A stretch of 64,000 nt of DNA from Eriocheir sinensis (GCF_024679095.1 NC_066509.1:15373929-15437928), one strand, 5' to 3'. Positions 13,184 to 23,770 are shown, counted from the stretch's first letter. Notes: a model not told the origin generated them from the sequence alone. Numbers and translations are program-made.

Positions 13184-13568
13184 TCATATATTTCCCCTAT
13201 ACTTTCAACTCCCTTCGAATAATCAACAAAACAAAATTATATCAACCGTAGAAAGAGCAGTATTAACATCTACGGTAGCTAACAATAACAACAACTGCAA
13301 CAAGAATACCCGTAGCCTACTATCACCAACACAACACGACTACTATTACAACTAACATTATTTTCACCAGCACCTTCCTATGTTAGTCATCACCACTACT
13401 ATATACAACTACTACTACCACCACCACCATCACTACCAACAACAACAGCCACCCCCATTACACATTAAATAGCTTATGGAAGTGAAAAAAAAAAAGAATC
13501 ATTAAATCCTGACTTTGCTCGTCTTCCTTTCCATGAACTGAATTGCTTATTGCGTATTTGAGGTGGCG

Positions 13569-13569
<1 letters not shown>

Positions 13570-13602
<33 letters not shown>

Positions 13603-13612
13603 GGTGGTGGTG
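13570..13612. repeat. (TTG)n(GTG)n triplet tract
   Basis: Five TTG triplets pass into about eight GTG triplets. CCA/CAC-like triplets on the opposite strand sense occur upstream at 13,410-13,430. Confidence 0.85.
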
Positions 13613-13723
13613 TTGATGGAGGTGGTGATTCATTCATAAACCAACGCTCCCAATGTTTACAGAAGTACACTGTTTATATTTTCAACTCGAGGTCAAGATT
13701 ATTATTATTAGTCATTATTATTA

Positions 13724-13777
<54 letters not shown>

Positions 13778-13916
13778 CAATCATTCCCAAGTCGTCCCTG
13801 AGTAATTGCTAACACATGACAAGCAAAAAGAAATAACGTAACGATTACAACCACTGATGAGTCTGGCGCCAACGACCTGAGCCATTAGGAAAGAATAGAA
13901 CGTGTGGTAGTAGTAA

Positions 13917-13950
<34 letters not shown>
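13724..13950. repeat. Two (TAG)n triplet arrays, 55 and 44 bp
   Basis: TAG triplets cover 13,724-13,778 and 13,907-13,950. A frame reading poly-Val crosses the first array. ATT triplets flank the first on its left (13,697-13,722). Confidence 0.95.
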
Positions 13951-13952
<2 letters not shown>

Positions 13953-14501
13953 CGGTGGCGTTACAGCTGCATCTGAATCAACAGGACATTTTACCACTAT
14001 CGCTCTTTGTGTTTACTTAGCGCAAGCCTCCTCCTCCTCCTTCTCCTCTGTTCCCCGCGGCCTCCTCTTCCGCCTCCTCCTCCTCTGCCAAACATACATA
14101 ATCTCGATAATAAACTCTTCCTTTTCTTGAGCTCCGTCAGTGTCCTAGCAAAGTTATCAAAACAAATGAAGCCAAGATATCTGAGTAGTACTGGGGGAGG
14201 AGAAGGGGGAGGAGGAGGAGGAGGAGGACACGAACATGAGATAAGAGGTTAATGTCCTTGAACAGAATCATCCCTTGCAGAGCTATGATGCAAACGACTC
14301 AGTAGGAAGAAGAAGGCAAAGGAAGAAAGAGAGAGGCGAAGGGAAATGAGAAAGATAAATACCGCGGTGTTTATTATGTTATGAAAGGAGGATGAATAAA
14401 ATAGCATAGACACACATGATGGGAAAGGATGGAGATTTTGAAAGAGTAACGGTCGTAGATGAAATAATAATAGTAATAATAAGAACAATAATAATAATTG
14501 C

Positions 14502-14530
<29 letters not shown>
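14502..14530. repeat. (TG)n microsatellite, 29 bp
   Basis: TG tract preceded by AAT/ATA triplets and followed by GGA triplets at 14,571-14,604. Confidence 0.92.
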
Positions 14531-14534
<4 letters not shown>

Positions 14535-14674
14535 GAGTTCATGTTGGGATACAAGAGAGTCGAAAATAGCGAAGAGGAGGAGGAGGAGGAGGAGGAGGAG
14601 GAGGCGGAGAGAGTGGAGAGAGGAGTGTGGGAGAGATAAGCTGGAGGAGCTCTCTTCCACCACTCCACAAATCT

Positions 14675-14680
<6 letters not shown>

Positions 14681-14739
<59 letters not shown>
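14681..14739. repeat. (AG)n microsatellite, 59 bp
   Basis: Perfect AG tract followed by a G-rich, C-poor segment at 14,805-14,960 with many gggag words. Confidence 0.95.
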
Positions 14740-14743
<4 letters not shown>

Positions 14744-15139
14744 TACGTCATGCCTTTTCCCACAATAGTACTGAAAGGTAAGGGAAAGCCAGGCATCGTG
14801 GGTGTGTGAGGGGGGGGAGGAGGAGAGGGGAAAGGGAAGGGGATGGGAGGAGGGAGGTGATGCAAGGAAATGAAAGGGAGGAGGTGAGACATAGGAAGTG
14901 GGGAGTGGGGAGGGTGAGGAAGGGAAAGCATGGAAGGGGAGATGGGGAGGGGAGGGGAGAAGAGAGTGAATCATATGGGTTTTGAGAATGTAATCGACGG
15001 TGTGGGAAGTTAACACGGGAACAGAAGGAGGAGAGGGAAGAGGAGGAGGAGGAGGAGGAGGAGGAGAGGAATAAAACGAAAGGACAGTACAGCCTTAAAA
15101 AATAGTATGAATAAATCTATCACACGCAAAACAAGAACT

Positions 15140-15500
15140 TACTCATCCCCTTCCCTTTCCTTTTTATCAACCCACCATAGCCCCGTGTACTCTCCTCCCC
15201 TCTATTACCCTTTCCCCTCCCTTTACTTCCCCTTCCCCCTTCTCCTCCCCTCACCTACCCATCCCCTTCCCTTTCCCCTCTATAAACCCACCATAGCTCC
15301 GTACACTCCTCCCCTCTATTACCCTTTCCCCTCCCTTCACTTCCCCTTCCCCCTTCTCTTCCCCTCACCGACCCATTCCCTTCTCTGCCCTTTCTATGAA
15401 CCGCCTAACCTCCGTATCAACTACTTCCTTTTCCCTAACCCTTTTCCCCTCTCCCCTCCATTTACTTCCCCTTCCCCCTTCTCCTCCCCTCACTTCCGGC
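15140..15500. repeat. 114-bp pyrimidine minisatellite, ~3 copies
   Basis: The phrase tctattaccctttcccctcc occurs at 15,201 and 15,315, with a diverged third copy near 15,430. Intervals are 114-115 bp. The units are nearly all C and T, explaining the long open frame across them. Confidence 0.85.
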
Positions 15501-15796
15501 GTCAGGGGAAGATGGACGACAGCGTTCTCTCGTAACCTCTTCCCTACTTCCGCTAGAAACGCTATTTTTGGAACCGCTAATTTTGGGGAGAGGGAACAAG
15601 AGGAGGAGGAGGAGAAGGAGGAGAGTGGATGTGGTTAGGAGAGGAGGAGGTGACCAAGGGAGTGTATGGCGGAGAGAAGAGGAAAGGGAGGTAAGGGAGA
15701 GAGGGAGGGTGGTGAGGAGGAAAAAAAGAAAGAAAGGGATTGCCAGAGAGGAAAGTTTGAGACGGTAAGGGAGGAAGAAAGGAGAATGGGGGATGC

Positions 15797-15798
<2 letters not shown>

Positions 15799-15844
<46 letters not shown>
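15799..15844. repeat. (GA)n microsatellite, 46 bp
   Basis: Perfect GA tract that ends a purine-rich domain starting near 15,590. Confidence 0.95.
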
Positions 15845-15846
<2 letters not shown>

Positions 15847-16060
15847 AGAACACAAAACAAAAACTCACCACCACCTCCAAATAAGCCAAAATTGCACCTC
15901 AACATGATAAAATAATAAGTGAAAACCTTGCCACAGCTTTCTTTAATTATAATATCACGCGAGTTTCCCAATATTAGCCCAATTAGGCGAGCAATAATGA
16001 GGGTCAAGGAGTCAGCCGATAGAGTGCATGCATGGAGTAAGACCAACAGGGAACGCCTAG

Positions 16061-16098
16061 ATGATGATGATGATGATGATGAGTATAATGATGATACA

Positions 16099-16165
<67 letters not shown>
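16061..16165. repeat. (GAT)n and (AG)n tracts
   Basis: GAT triplets cover 16,061-16,084 and a 63-bp AG tract covers 16,103-16,165. The frame reads poly-Asp then Arg-Glu. Confidence 0.95.
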
Positions 16166-16168
<3 letters not shown>

Positions 16169-16256
16169 GGAGGAGGGACAAAGAAGGGAGTGAATGGGAT
16201 TGATGAGAAGACAGACAAAGAGGTTAGGAGAGGGAGAGATATGCAAGTATGGAGAT

Positions 16257-16680
16257 GGAGGAGGAGGAGGAGGAGGAGGAAGAAAGAATGAACGATGTGG
16301 AGGAGCAAGACAAGCAACAACAACAACAACAACAACAACAGCAATAATAATAATAGTAATAATAATAATAATAATAATAATGACAAGAAGAAGGAGGAGA
16401 AGAAGAAGACAAAGATGAAAATGAGGATGATGAAGAAGATGGAAGAAAAAAAAAGAGAAAAAAAGATGAGGACAAAGACGAAGATGAAGAAAAAGACAAA
16501 GAAGAAAAAGAAAAGGAAGAAAAAGTAGAAGACAACAGAAGACAGAAAAAAAGAAAAGGAAGGAAAAGGCAAAGCAGAAGCCAGAGGAGACAAATAAAAA
16601 AAAAAAAAACAAGACGAAGAAGTGAAGAAGAAGAGGAAGATAAAGTGGAGTCTGGCACCGAAGCAGGAAGAATGAATGCG
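16257..16680. repeat. Triplet-rich purine domain: (GGA)n, (CAA)n, (TAA)n, (GAA)-rich
   Basis: GGA triplets at 16,257-16,281, CAA at 16,313-16,341 and TAA at 16,342-16,380, then ~300 bp of imperfect GAA/AAG/GAT triplets. The overlapping minus-strand frames are Leu, Ser or Phe homopolymer-like. Confidence 0.88.
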
Positions 16681-16699
16681 TAAGAGGCAGGTGAAAGTG

Positions 16700-16820
16700 A
16701 GGTGAGGGTGGAGGTGCGTGGGTGTGGGTGGGTGTGGGTGTGGGTGTGGGGGGGAGGAGGGGTGACGAGGGGAAGGGGGGGGTGAAGGGGGAAAGGGGTG
16801 GGGGGAAGGGGGGAAGGGGT
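16700..16820. repeat. G-rich (GGGTGT)n-like tract with G-quadruplex potential
   Basis: Repeated gtgggt and gggtgt words pass into runs of six or seven G between 16,718 and 16,818. Many runs of at least three G with short loops lie on the plus strand. It directly abuts the left end of the palindrome at 16,821. Confidence 0.8.
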
Positions 16821-16964
16821 GTCATCGCTTCTCCCTTTCTTCCTCCCTCTCCCTCTTTCCCACTCTCACTCTCTCTCTCTCTAATTCTTTTTCCCCTCAT
16901 CTTACTTCTCCCCCTCTACTTCCCTTAGTCTAAACATCGGGTCTCGCTGATAGGCCGAACTTGG

Positions 16965-17019
<55 letters not shown>

Positions 17020-17100
17020 CGTTTCCTCATAAACGTTTTTGTGTGTTTAGAGGATTTATGAGGAAAAGAATGACGTCAATATGTAACCTTAAGTCATTTC

Positions 17101-17147
<47 letters not shown>

Positions 17148-17224
17148 ATGGGGAGTACGTGATGACATGGGGTGAGAAGGCCTATACAGAAGGGGGTTGA
17201 GACAGAAAGCAGGAGTAGGCCAGT

Positions 17225-17269
<45 letters not shown>

Positions 17270-17353
17270 GATATGACTTAAGGTTACATATTGACGTCAT
17301 TCTTTTCCTCATAAATCCTCTAAACACACAAAAACGTTCATGAGGAAACGAAC

Positions 17354-17407
<54 letters not shown>

Positions 17408-17553
17408 CCAAGTTCGGCCTATCAGCGAGACCCGATGTTTAGACTAAGGGAAGTAGAGGGGGAGAAGTAAGATGAGGGGAAAAAGAATTAGAGAGAGGGA
17501 GAGGGAGGGTGGGAGAGAGGGAGAGGGAGGAAGAAAGGGAGAGAAGTGATGAC
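16821..17553. repeat. Large near-perfect palindrome (fold-back), arms ~327 bp, ~77-bp spacer
   Basis: The left arm (16,821-17,147) is the reverse complement of the right arm (17,225-17,553). Matching landmarks, outside to inside, are a gtcatc/gatgac end, the block ending aattctttttcccctcatc, ggtctcgctgataggccgaa, a TC/GA tract (48 bp left, 50 bp right), a block with aggatttatgaggaaaag and TGACGTCA, gtaaccttaagtcat, and an inner GA/TC tract. I see only a few single-base differences in the inner ~90-bp unique block. The outer pyrimidine part differs more. The spacer (about 17,148-17,224) is not symmetric. It could be a fold-back transposon, an inverted duplication or an assembly chimera; I cannot separate these. 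Confidence 0.93.
17071..17299. promoter_or_regulatory. Pair of CRE octamers placed symmetrically in the palindrome
   Basis: TGACGTCA occurs at 17,071-17,078 and 17,292-17,299, one per palindrome arm, so the two are copies of one site. CREB/ATF-type binding is possible but no promoter is visible. Confidence 0.3.
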
Positions 17554-17559
17554 CCAAAC

Positions 17560-17770
17560 TGACCCCCTCTCCCCCCTTTCCCTCCCCTTCCTCCACCCTC
17601 CTCACATAGGCCGAGACAAAGGCGAGGTCACACGAAACCCAAACACAGGCTGACGGGTGAGTGATGACCTGACCCGCGGGCCTGACCTAGCCTAACCCTG
17701 GACACACAGACCCCGCCGCCCCGCCCCCGCCCCTATGACGTGTGTTTGGCGCTGACGTCAAGACAAACAA
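17560..17770. promoter_or_regulatory. GC-rich segment with GC-box-like words and a CRE octamer
   Basis: The segment holds ccgccccgcccccgcccc at about 17,714-17,731 and TGACGTCA at 17,753-17,760. This is promoter-like in composition, but no transcribed gene can be assigned on either side, since (TAC)n arrays follow immediately. Confidence 0.25.
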
Positions 17771-17824
17771 ACAAGATGAATGAGCGGCTCAGGGAAAGGT
17801 GAAATGAGCTACAACGCTTTACTA

Positions 17825-17827
17825 TAT

Positions 17828-17859
<32 letters not shown>

Positions 17860-17910
17860 TTACAACAACAGCAATAGGAACAACAACTACTACTACTACT
17901 ACTACTACTA

Positions 17911-17959
<49 letters not shown>

Positions 17960-17994
17960 AGCAACATTAACAACAACAGCAACAATAACTAACA

Positions 17995-18026
<32 letters not shown>
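17825..18026. repeat. (TAC)n complex triplet array, ~200 bp
   Basis: TAC triplets dominate in four runs, interrupted by AAC/CAA/AGC triplets. A plus-strand frame reads mostly Tyr with Asn and His. It is a triplet microsatellite, not a gene. Confidence 0.95.
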
Positions 18027-18054
18027 AAGTCATTGCTTTGGGGAGGTCTTTTGA

Positions 18055-18513
18055 AGCTAAACTAAGGAAGAGAAAAAGTGAAAAAAAGAAGGAAAGGAGG
18101 ACGGAGGAGGTAAGATGGAAGGCGAGGGAAATGAGGGGAAAAAAGGGAGGTAAAAAAACAACAACGTGAGGGAGGGAAGAAGGGACGGAGATATAGAGGA
18201 AGATACTGAGGAAAGAACGTGTGGAAGGAGGAAGTGAGGGATGAGAAAAAGTGAGGGTTTATGGAATAGCAAAAAAGGGAGGAGGGAAGAGAGAATGAAA
18301 CACGGTGAGGAGGAGAGGAAGGGGAGGGTGAAAAGGGAGAAAGAAAGGCGGAAGAAAGGGACGGAAGGAAGAGAAATGAACAGCTGAAGGAAGGAGGAGG
18401 AGGAGGAGGAAGACCAAGAAGATGAACAGAAAGAAAAAAAAAAAAGGTAAGAAAGGAAACGAAAAGGGAGAAATTAAGTAAAAGACATCGATGGAAGAAT
18501 AAAAACAGGAATA

Positions 18514-18547
<34 letters not shown>
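18055..18547. repeat. Purine-rich domain ending in (GA)n
   Basis: Nearly stop-free on the minus strand because it is A/G only: gagg, ggaag and aaagg words, a GGA run near 18,390-18,410, and a GA tract at 18,515-18,547. Confidence 0.8.
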
Positions 18548-18548
<1 letters not shown>

Positions 18549-18688
18549 AAACGCAGTCCCTCTCTCTTTCCTTCTCTCCCTCCTCCCGCCACTCCGCCCA
18601 ACCAACGCCAAGCAACTGATATTGACTCCTGTGCCTGCCTCCTGCCTGCCCCCCGCCTCCTGCTGACGATACGCTCTGCTCCTTGCCT

Positions 18689-18690
<2 letters not shown>

Positions 18691-18722
<32 letters not shown>
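18691..18722. repeat. (TG)n microsatellite, 32 bp
   Basis: Perfect TG tract between the purine-rich domain and the 104-bp minisatellite. Confidence 0.92.
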
Positions 18723-18727
<5 letters not shown>

Positions 18728-18849
18728 CTGACCAGGTTCTCAAGGGCGTATTATAAGTTATGGTTCTTTTCTTTTCTCTCTTTTTTTTTTTTAGGTATAC
18801 GAACGAACAGCTGATAAATAATGGAATAAAATAATGTATAAGAGACAAT

Positions 18850-19830
18850 GCACGGTTCTATCATTATACCTCACCATTATCATCCCCTTCTACTTCCTTC
18901 TTTTCCTTCCTTTCTCTCTTCTTTCATTTATTCCTTCCTCTCTATTTCCTTTTCTTCCTTCCCATCATTATTTCTCACCATTATCATCCCCTGCTACTTC
19001 CTCCATTTTCTTCCTTTCTCTCTTCTTTCATTTATTCCTTCCTCTCTATTTCCTTTTCTTCCTTCCCATCATTATTCCTCACCATTATCATCCCCTTCTA
19101 CTTCCTTCTTTTCCTTCCTTTCTCTCTTCTTTCATTTATTCCTTCCTCTCTATTTCCTTTTCTTCCTTCCCATCATCATTTCTCACCATTATCATCCCCT
19201 TCTACTTCCTTCTTATCATTATTCCTCACCATTATCATCCCTTCCTTTCTCTCTTCTTTCATTTATTCCTTCCTCTCTATTTCCTTTTCTTCCTTCCCAT
19301 CATTATTCCTCACCATTATCATCCCCTTCTACTTCCTTCTCTTCCTTCCTTTCTCTCTTCTTTCATTTATTCCTTCCTCTCTATTTCCTTTTCTTCCTTC
19401 CCATCATCATTCCTCACCATTATCATCCCCTTCTACTTCCTCCATTTTCTTCCTTTCTCTCTTCTTTCATTTATTCCTTCCTCTCTGTTTCCTTTTCTTC
19501 CTTCCCATCATCATTTCTCACCATTATCATCCCTTGCTACTTCCTCCATTTTCTTCCTTTCTCTCTTCTTTCATTTACTCCTTCCTCTCTATTTCCTTTT
19601 CTTCCTTCCCATCATTATTTCTCACCATTATCATCCCCTGCTGCTTCCTCCATTTTCTTCCTTTCCTTCTTCTTTCATTTATTCCCTTCTCTCTATTTCC
19701 TTTTCTTCCTTCCCATCATCATTCCTCACCATTATCATCCCCTTCTACTTCCTTCTTTTTCTTCCTTTCTCTCTTCTTTCATTTATTCCTTCCTCTCTAT
19801 TTCCTTTTCATCATCATTCCTCGCCATTAC
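18850..19830. repeat. 104-bp pyrimidine minisatellite, ~9 units
   Basis: The marker ttcccatcat recurs exactly 104 bp apart over most of the array (cccat at 18,961, 19,065, 19,169, 19,296, 19,400, 19,504, 19,608, 19,712). One partial unit near 19,214-19,250 breaks the register by 23 bp. Units differ by few substitutions, for example attatt/atcatt and ttctac/tgctac. Because 104 is not a multiple of three, the same unit is read in three frames, all open (three plus-strand frames of 243-409 codons). The peptides are Ser/Phe/Leu/Pro artefacts. Confidence 0.96.
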
Positions 19831-19963
19831 TTTCCCCTCTCTCAGATCCTTCTCGCTCTCTTTCATCCTTTATTCCCTCTTCTCTTTCTTCTCTTCTTCC
19901 ATACCATCTGCTTTCTGTGCATCTTTCTTCCTTTCACTTTTCCCTTTCCATCACCAGTCCCGC

Positions 19964-20570
19964 GCAATGCAGTAGAGATTGTATCAACTCACTCTACTTC
20001 CCAAACTTCCTCCCTTTCGCTCCCTTCAGAAGACACCACATCCCTCTCTCCCTTCGTCCCTGATCAAAGCCTGCAAGATTACAAACACATCTATTCACAC
20101 TCCCTCTCCCTTAAGCAATGCAGTAGAGATTATATCAACACACTCTACTTCCCAAACTTCCTCCCTTTGCTCCCTTCACAAGACACCACTTTCCTTTCTC
20201 CCTTCGTCCTTAATCAAAGCCTGCAAGATTATAAACACATTTCTACTCACACTCCCTCTCCCTGAAGCAATGCAGTAGAGATTAAATCAACATACTCTAC
20301 TACTTTGATTTCCTCCCTTGCACTCCCCTCACGGTACACAAGCTCCCTGTCTCCCTTCATCCCCATGCGAAGAGACTGTCAATAAATTCTACTGTTATAC
20401 TCTCCCTCTCCCTGAAGCAATGCAGTAGATTGAATAAACATACTCTATATTCCCTTTTATTTCCTCCCTTTCGCTCCCTTTACAGTATACCACCTCCCTT
20501 TCTCCCTTCGTCCCCCACCCAAGCCTGCAAGATTATCAACAAATTCTACTCTCCCTCCCTCCCTCTCTCT
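19964..20570. repeat. ~151-bp minisatellite, 4 units
   Basis: The start word gcaatgcagtagagatt occurs at 19,964, 20,115 and 20,267, with a shortened version at 20,417 (intervals 151, 152, 150). Shared internal words are ctctactt, tcctccctt, aagcctgcaagatta and ctccctctccct. It follows the 104-bp array after ~130 bp of other pyrimidine-rich DNA, and its unit is unrelated. Confidence 0.95.
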
Positions 20571-20774
20571 GATTCCCTCCCTGAGCTTCCACTGCCCCCA
20601 TTACCTCCCTTTCACTGACCCCCCTTCCTCAGTCTCTGGATGATTATAGTCTTACAAGCTCAATTTTTTTTCCTCCTTGATATTGCTTTGAGTTATATTT
20701 TTTCACTTTTTCGCTCCTTCCAATGGTCTTCTTTTTCACTAATGTCTAACTTGGTTTTTTGCGTTAGTAATGTC

Positions 20775-20777
<3 letters not shown>

Positions 20778-20822
<45 letters not shown>
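20778..20822. repeat. (CT)n microsatellite, 45 bp
   Basis: Perfect CT tract followed by C/T-rich unique sequence to about 20,990. Confidence 0.95.
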
Positions 20823-20825
<3 letters not shown>

Positions 20826-21201
20826 TACGTACCTCTCGTCCTAATCCTCCTGTGCTCTCCTATCCCCTTCAGTCCCCATCCAATCTTCAATTTTGCACCC
20901 CATGTTTCCCCAATGCACCTCCTCGACCCTTCTCCTTTCTCTCTCTTTCACTTTCTCTATCCGCGGCCCGAACCGGTTCTCCCCCACCATGCCAGTATTC
21001 TCCTCGTCCTCCACTGCTCGCTAAAAGGGGAGAGCGGGGAGCATGCAGTGGCGGTGATGTGAATACTTCATACGTGACCTGGCTGGTGCGACGCATCCTC
21101 ACCCTCTCATTGTCACCGCCCGACTGAAGGTGTTGACTGAGTAAGATTGAGTAATAATGATGTGTCTTGTTGTTACGCGTGTGTATATAATTTAGCCAGG
21201 G

Positions 21202-21490
21202 AGTGTTAGTAAAAGATTGAAATGTTACTAGTTAAAAGAATATTGAGAAGTGAGAAAATATATACGTTGACGTCATTCACCTCAAGCTTAAAAATAAACA
21301 TATAAATAAACTCCCCATGAAAAAATAGTGTTACAATAGATTAAAATATTACTTAGCAGAATTATGAAGAGAAGTGTAGAAAAATATATACATTAACGTC
21401 ATTCTTTTAAGGCTTAATAGATAAATAAACAAACAAAGAAAGAATGACAGAAACTCCCCCGGTAAAATAGTGCCAAACTGTCTCACTAGA
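21202..21490. repeat. Degenerate 125/142-bp tandem duplication containing TGACGTCA
   Basis: Units start with agtgtta at 21,202 and 21,327 and agtgcc at 21,469. Shared landmarks include agaaaatatatacgttgacg against aaaaatatatacattaacg, and the block ending aaactcccc. The first unit carries TGACGTCA at 21,268-21,275; the second has a mutated form. Confidence 0.75.
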
Positions 21491-21599
21491 GGGACCACCT
21501 GCAATATCACTTCAGGTCTGCTTGCCGGGATGACGTTCAGAATGAAGGATAAAAAAATTAAAAAAAGTTGTAATTCTATTAAAAGCAAAGGAAATTAAG

Positions 21600-21690
21600 T
21601 GAATCTCCTCCTGCCTTCTGTTTACGGAAGCAGTGCATTGCGGGTTTTTTTTCGTTTTTTTTTGTCTCGCCCTTGAGCTGCCTTCCATGC
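21600..21690 (-). mobile_element. Fragment of a dispersed repeat (GCTCAAGGGC family), copy 2
   Basis: On the minus strand this reads ggcagctcaagggc, an A-rich stretch, then cccgcaatgcactgcttcc. That parallels the copy at 28,805-28,935 (cagctcaagggc, A-rich, gcccgctaaacacttcct). I recall a similar repeat from decapod sequences, but this rests on memory. No ends or duplication sites were identified. Confidence 0.5.
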
Positions 21691-22107
21691 TTAAAAAGTG
21701 CCTGCGACTGGTTCAGGTGAATATGTTGATTATGGGCATTTAGTAGCAAGATATTTCATGAACAAACACCGAGACTCACCCACACTCACTTTCACTACTT
21801 TTGTTCATCCCTATCAGTATGCTCTACTCACTCTGCCCACTTTCACTCAGTTACTCATCCACCAACTTTCTAAAAAAAAAATATCACTGATGCTGCCACC
21901 CAAAGAAATGAGATGAGCAGCCCTTTAAAATCACCCTGCCTAAGTTAACCCCCTGACACCATTCCTAAAGGCAGCGAGACTACTCCTACGTCTCATTAAT
22001 TAACGCGAGTCAGTATCTAGGCGACCTTAAGAGTGCGTGGCTACTGACGTGTTTATCAAGCTTTATCGAACGCTGACTCTTGAAAGACCTCCAGCATCTT
22101 AAAAAAA

Positions 22108-22840
22108 AGTTGAACATGTATTGAGTATGGATCAAAGATGTAGTTTCCTTATCTTGTTCAACTCCCTTCCCCACACCATCTCTGCTTCCCCTCCCTGCCT
22201 GCCCCCTCCTACTATTCCCCTCTCCCTTTTCCCCCACTCTTCTCACCTTCTTCCCCTCCCTGCCTGCCCCCTCCTACTATTCCCCTCTCCCTTTTCCCCC
22301 ACTCTTCTCACCTTCTTCTTCCCCTCCCTGCCTGCCCCCTCCTACTATTCCCCTCTCCCTTTCCCCCACTCTTCTCACCTTCTTCTTCCCCTCCCTGCCT
22401 GCCCCCTCCTACTATCCCCCCCCCCCACACACACACACACACTTCTCCCCAATGCACTCGAACAAGTATCGGGTGTGAATCAAAGCTGTTGCCTCCGTTC
22501 CTTCAACTCCTGTCCCCAATACTACCTCTGCTTCTCCCCCCCCTGCTTGCCCCTCTGTCCCTTCCCCCCCTTCTCCTCTTTAGACCCGAACTTGCACCGG
22601 GTACAGATAAAAAACGTTGCTTCCATTCCTTCTTTAACTCCCTTCCCGACACCGCTACCGCTTCTCCTCCCTGGCTGCCCCCTACTCTTCGTCCCCTCTC
22701 CCCTTTACACTCGAGCATGTATAGGGTGATGACCACAGACGTAGGTGCCTTTCCTTGTTCAGCTCCCTTCTCAATATCACCTGTTTCCACTCCCTGCCTG
22801 CCCTCTACTCTTTGTCCCCCCCTCCCCTCCCCTTTCCCTT
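22108..22840. repeat. Nested satellite: ~127-bp unit with internal 65-68-bp expansion
   Basis: A unit starting gaacatgta, gaacaagta, gaacttgca or gagcatgta recurs at 22,112, 22,460, 22,588 and 22,713. In the first unit the segment with ccctgcctgccccctcctac is itself repeated four times (starting 22,193, 22,258, 22,326, 22,393; intervals 65, 68, 67). This explains the 348-bp first interval against 128 and 125 for the others. A C-run and a short (CA)n lie at 22,417-22,441. Confidence 0.9.
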
Positions 22841-22919
22841 CCCTCCACCTCGCCTACTGCAGTACACACAACGTTGGAGCTAAATTTAATGCAATCAATA
22901 GCTGAACCAGTGTCACTAG

Positions 22920-23165
22920 GTGTAAAGAAGAGGGGACTGAGGGAGCTGAGGGGAGAGATGGGCCGGGTGCGGGGAAGGACCAGAGGAGTGAAGGGAGGAG
23001 GCTCAAGGGTGCGGTAAGGGGTGAGGCCGGGTGAAGGGTAAAGGGGGGTGATTAGGTGAAGGGAGGGGGAGGTCAGAGGCAAGTAAAAGGAAGATAAAAG
23101 GAAGGTAAGGAGAGATGAAAGGGAGGGAAGGGACGGTAAGGAAGGGATGGAGGAGAGGAGGGAGA
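22920..23165. repeat. Purine-rich domain (G/A), left part
   Basis: G/A-rich sequence of gagg, ggtg and aagg words. Strand asymmetry is opposite to that of the preceding satellite. Confidence 0.6.
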
Positions 23166-23169
23166 TGAG

Positions 23170-23770
23170 AGGCTAAAATGAGAGGTGAGGGTAGTGAAGT
23201 GGAGGTATGGGACATGAAATGGGAGAAGGTAAGGGAAGGAAAAAGGAGAAAAGATGAGAGGAAGTGAGGAGGAGGAAAAGGAAATGGAGGAGCTAAAATA
23301 GAAGAGGGAGGGAAGGGATTGGAAAGCAGATGAGGGGTGTAAATGGGGAATGAGATGAGGAGAAATGAGGAGTAAAAGATGAGGGGAGGGAAGGAGAAGG
23401 AAAAAGGAAGCGAGGATTTAAAATAAGGTAGGGAGGAAAAAGGTTAGAGAGCAGCATATGAGGGGAGGTAAAGGGAAATAAGATGTAGAAATATAAGGGG
23501 AGGGCAGGTTGAGGAAAGTGAAAGTGGAAGTGAGGATTTTAAATAAGATAAAGAGGGAAGGGGTTGAAAGGCAGATGAGGGGAGGTAAGGGGGAGTAATA
23601 TGTGGAGATAAGAGAGGAAGATGAGGGGAGGGGAGGAGGTCGAAAGTGAAAGTGAGGATTTAAAACAAGACAGGGAGGGAAAAGATTGAAAGCCAGATGA
23701 GGGGAGGTAAGGAGGAACAAGATGTGGAGATGTGAAGAGCAAAAGATGAATGGTACGAGCAAAGGAAGGG
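23170..23770. repeat. ~120-bp purine minisatellite, ~4 units
   Basis: The word gaggattt(t)aaaa marks units at 23,412, 23,532 and 23,653, with a diverged unit near 23,289. Shared parts include gcagatgaggggaggtaa and agggagggaa. The minus strand is open in several frames with Pro/Ser/Leu peptides. Confidence 0.85.

Noticed and set aside
14249..15016. 255-codon minus-strand frame
   Set aside because: It is built from GGA, GA and GT repeats plus G/A-rich sequence, with no domain.
16004..16900. 298-codon minus-strand frame with many hydrophobic residues
   Set aside because: It could pass for a membrane protein, but it is (GGA)n, (TAA)n and GAA-rich sequence read on the minus strand.
18834..20265. 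409-, 375- and 243-codon frames
   Set aside because: They are the 104-bp and 151-bp repeats read in three frames at once, which a real gene would not show.
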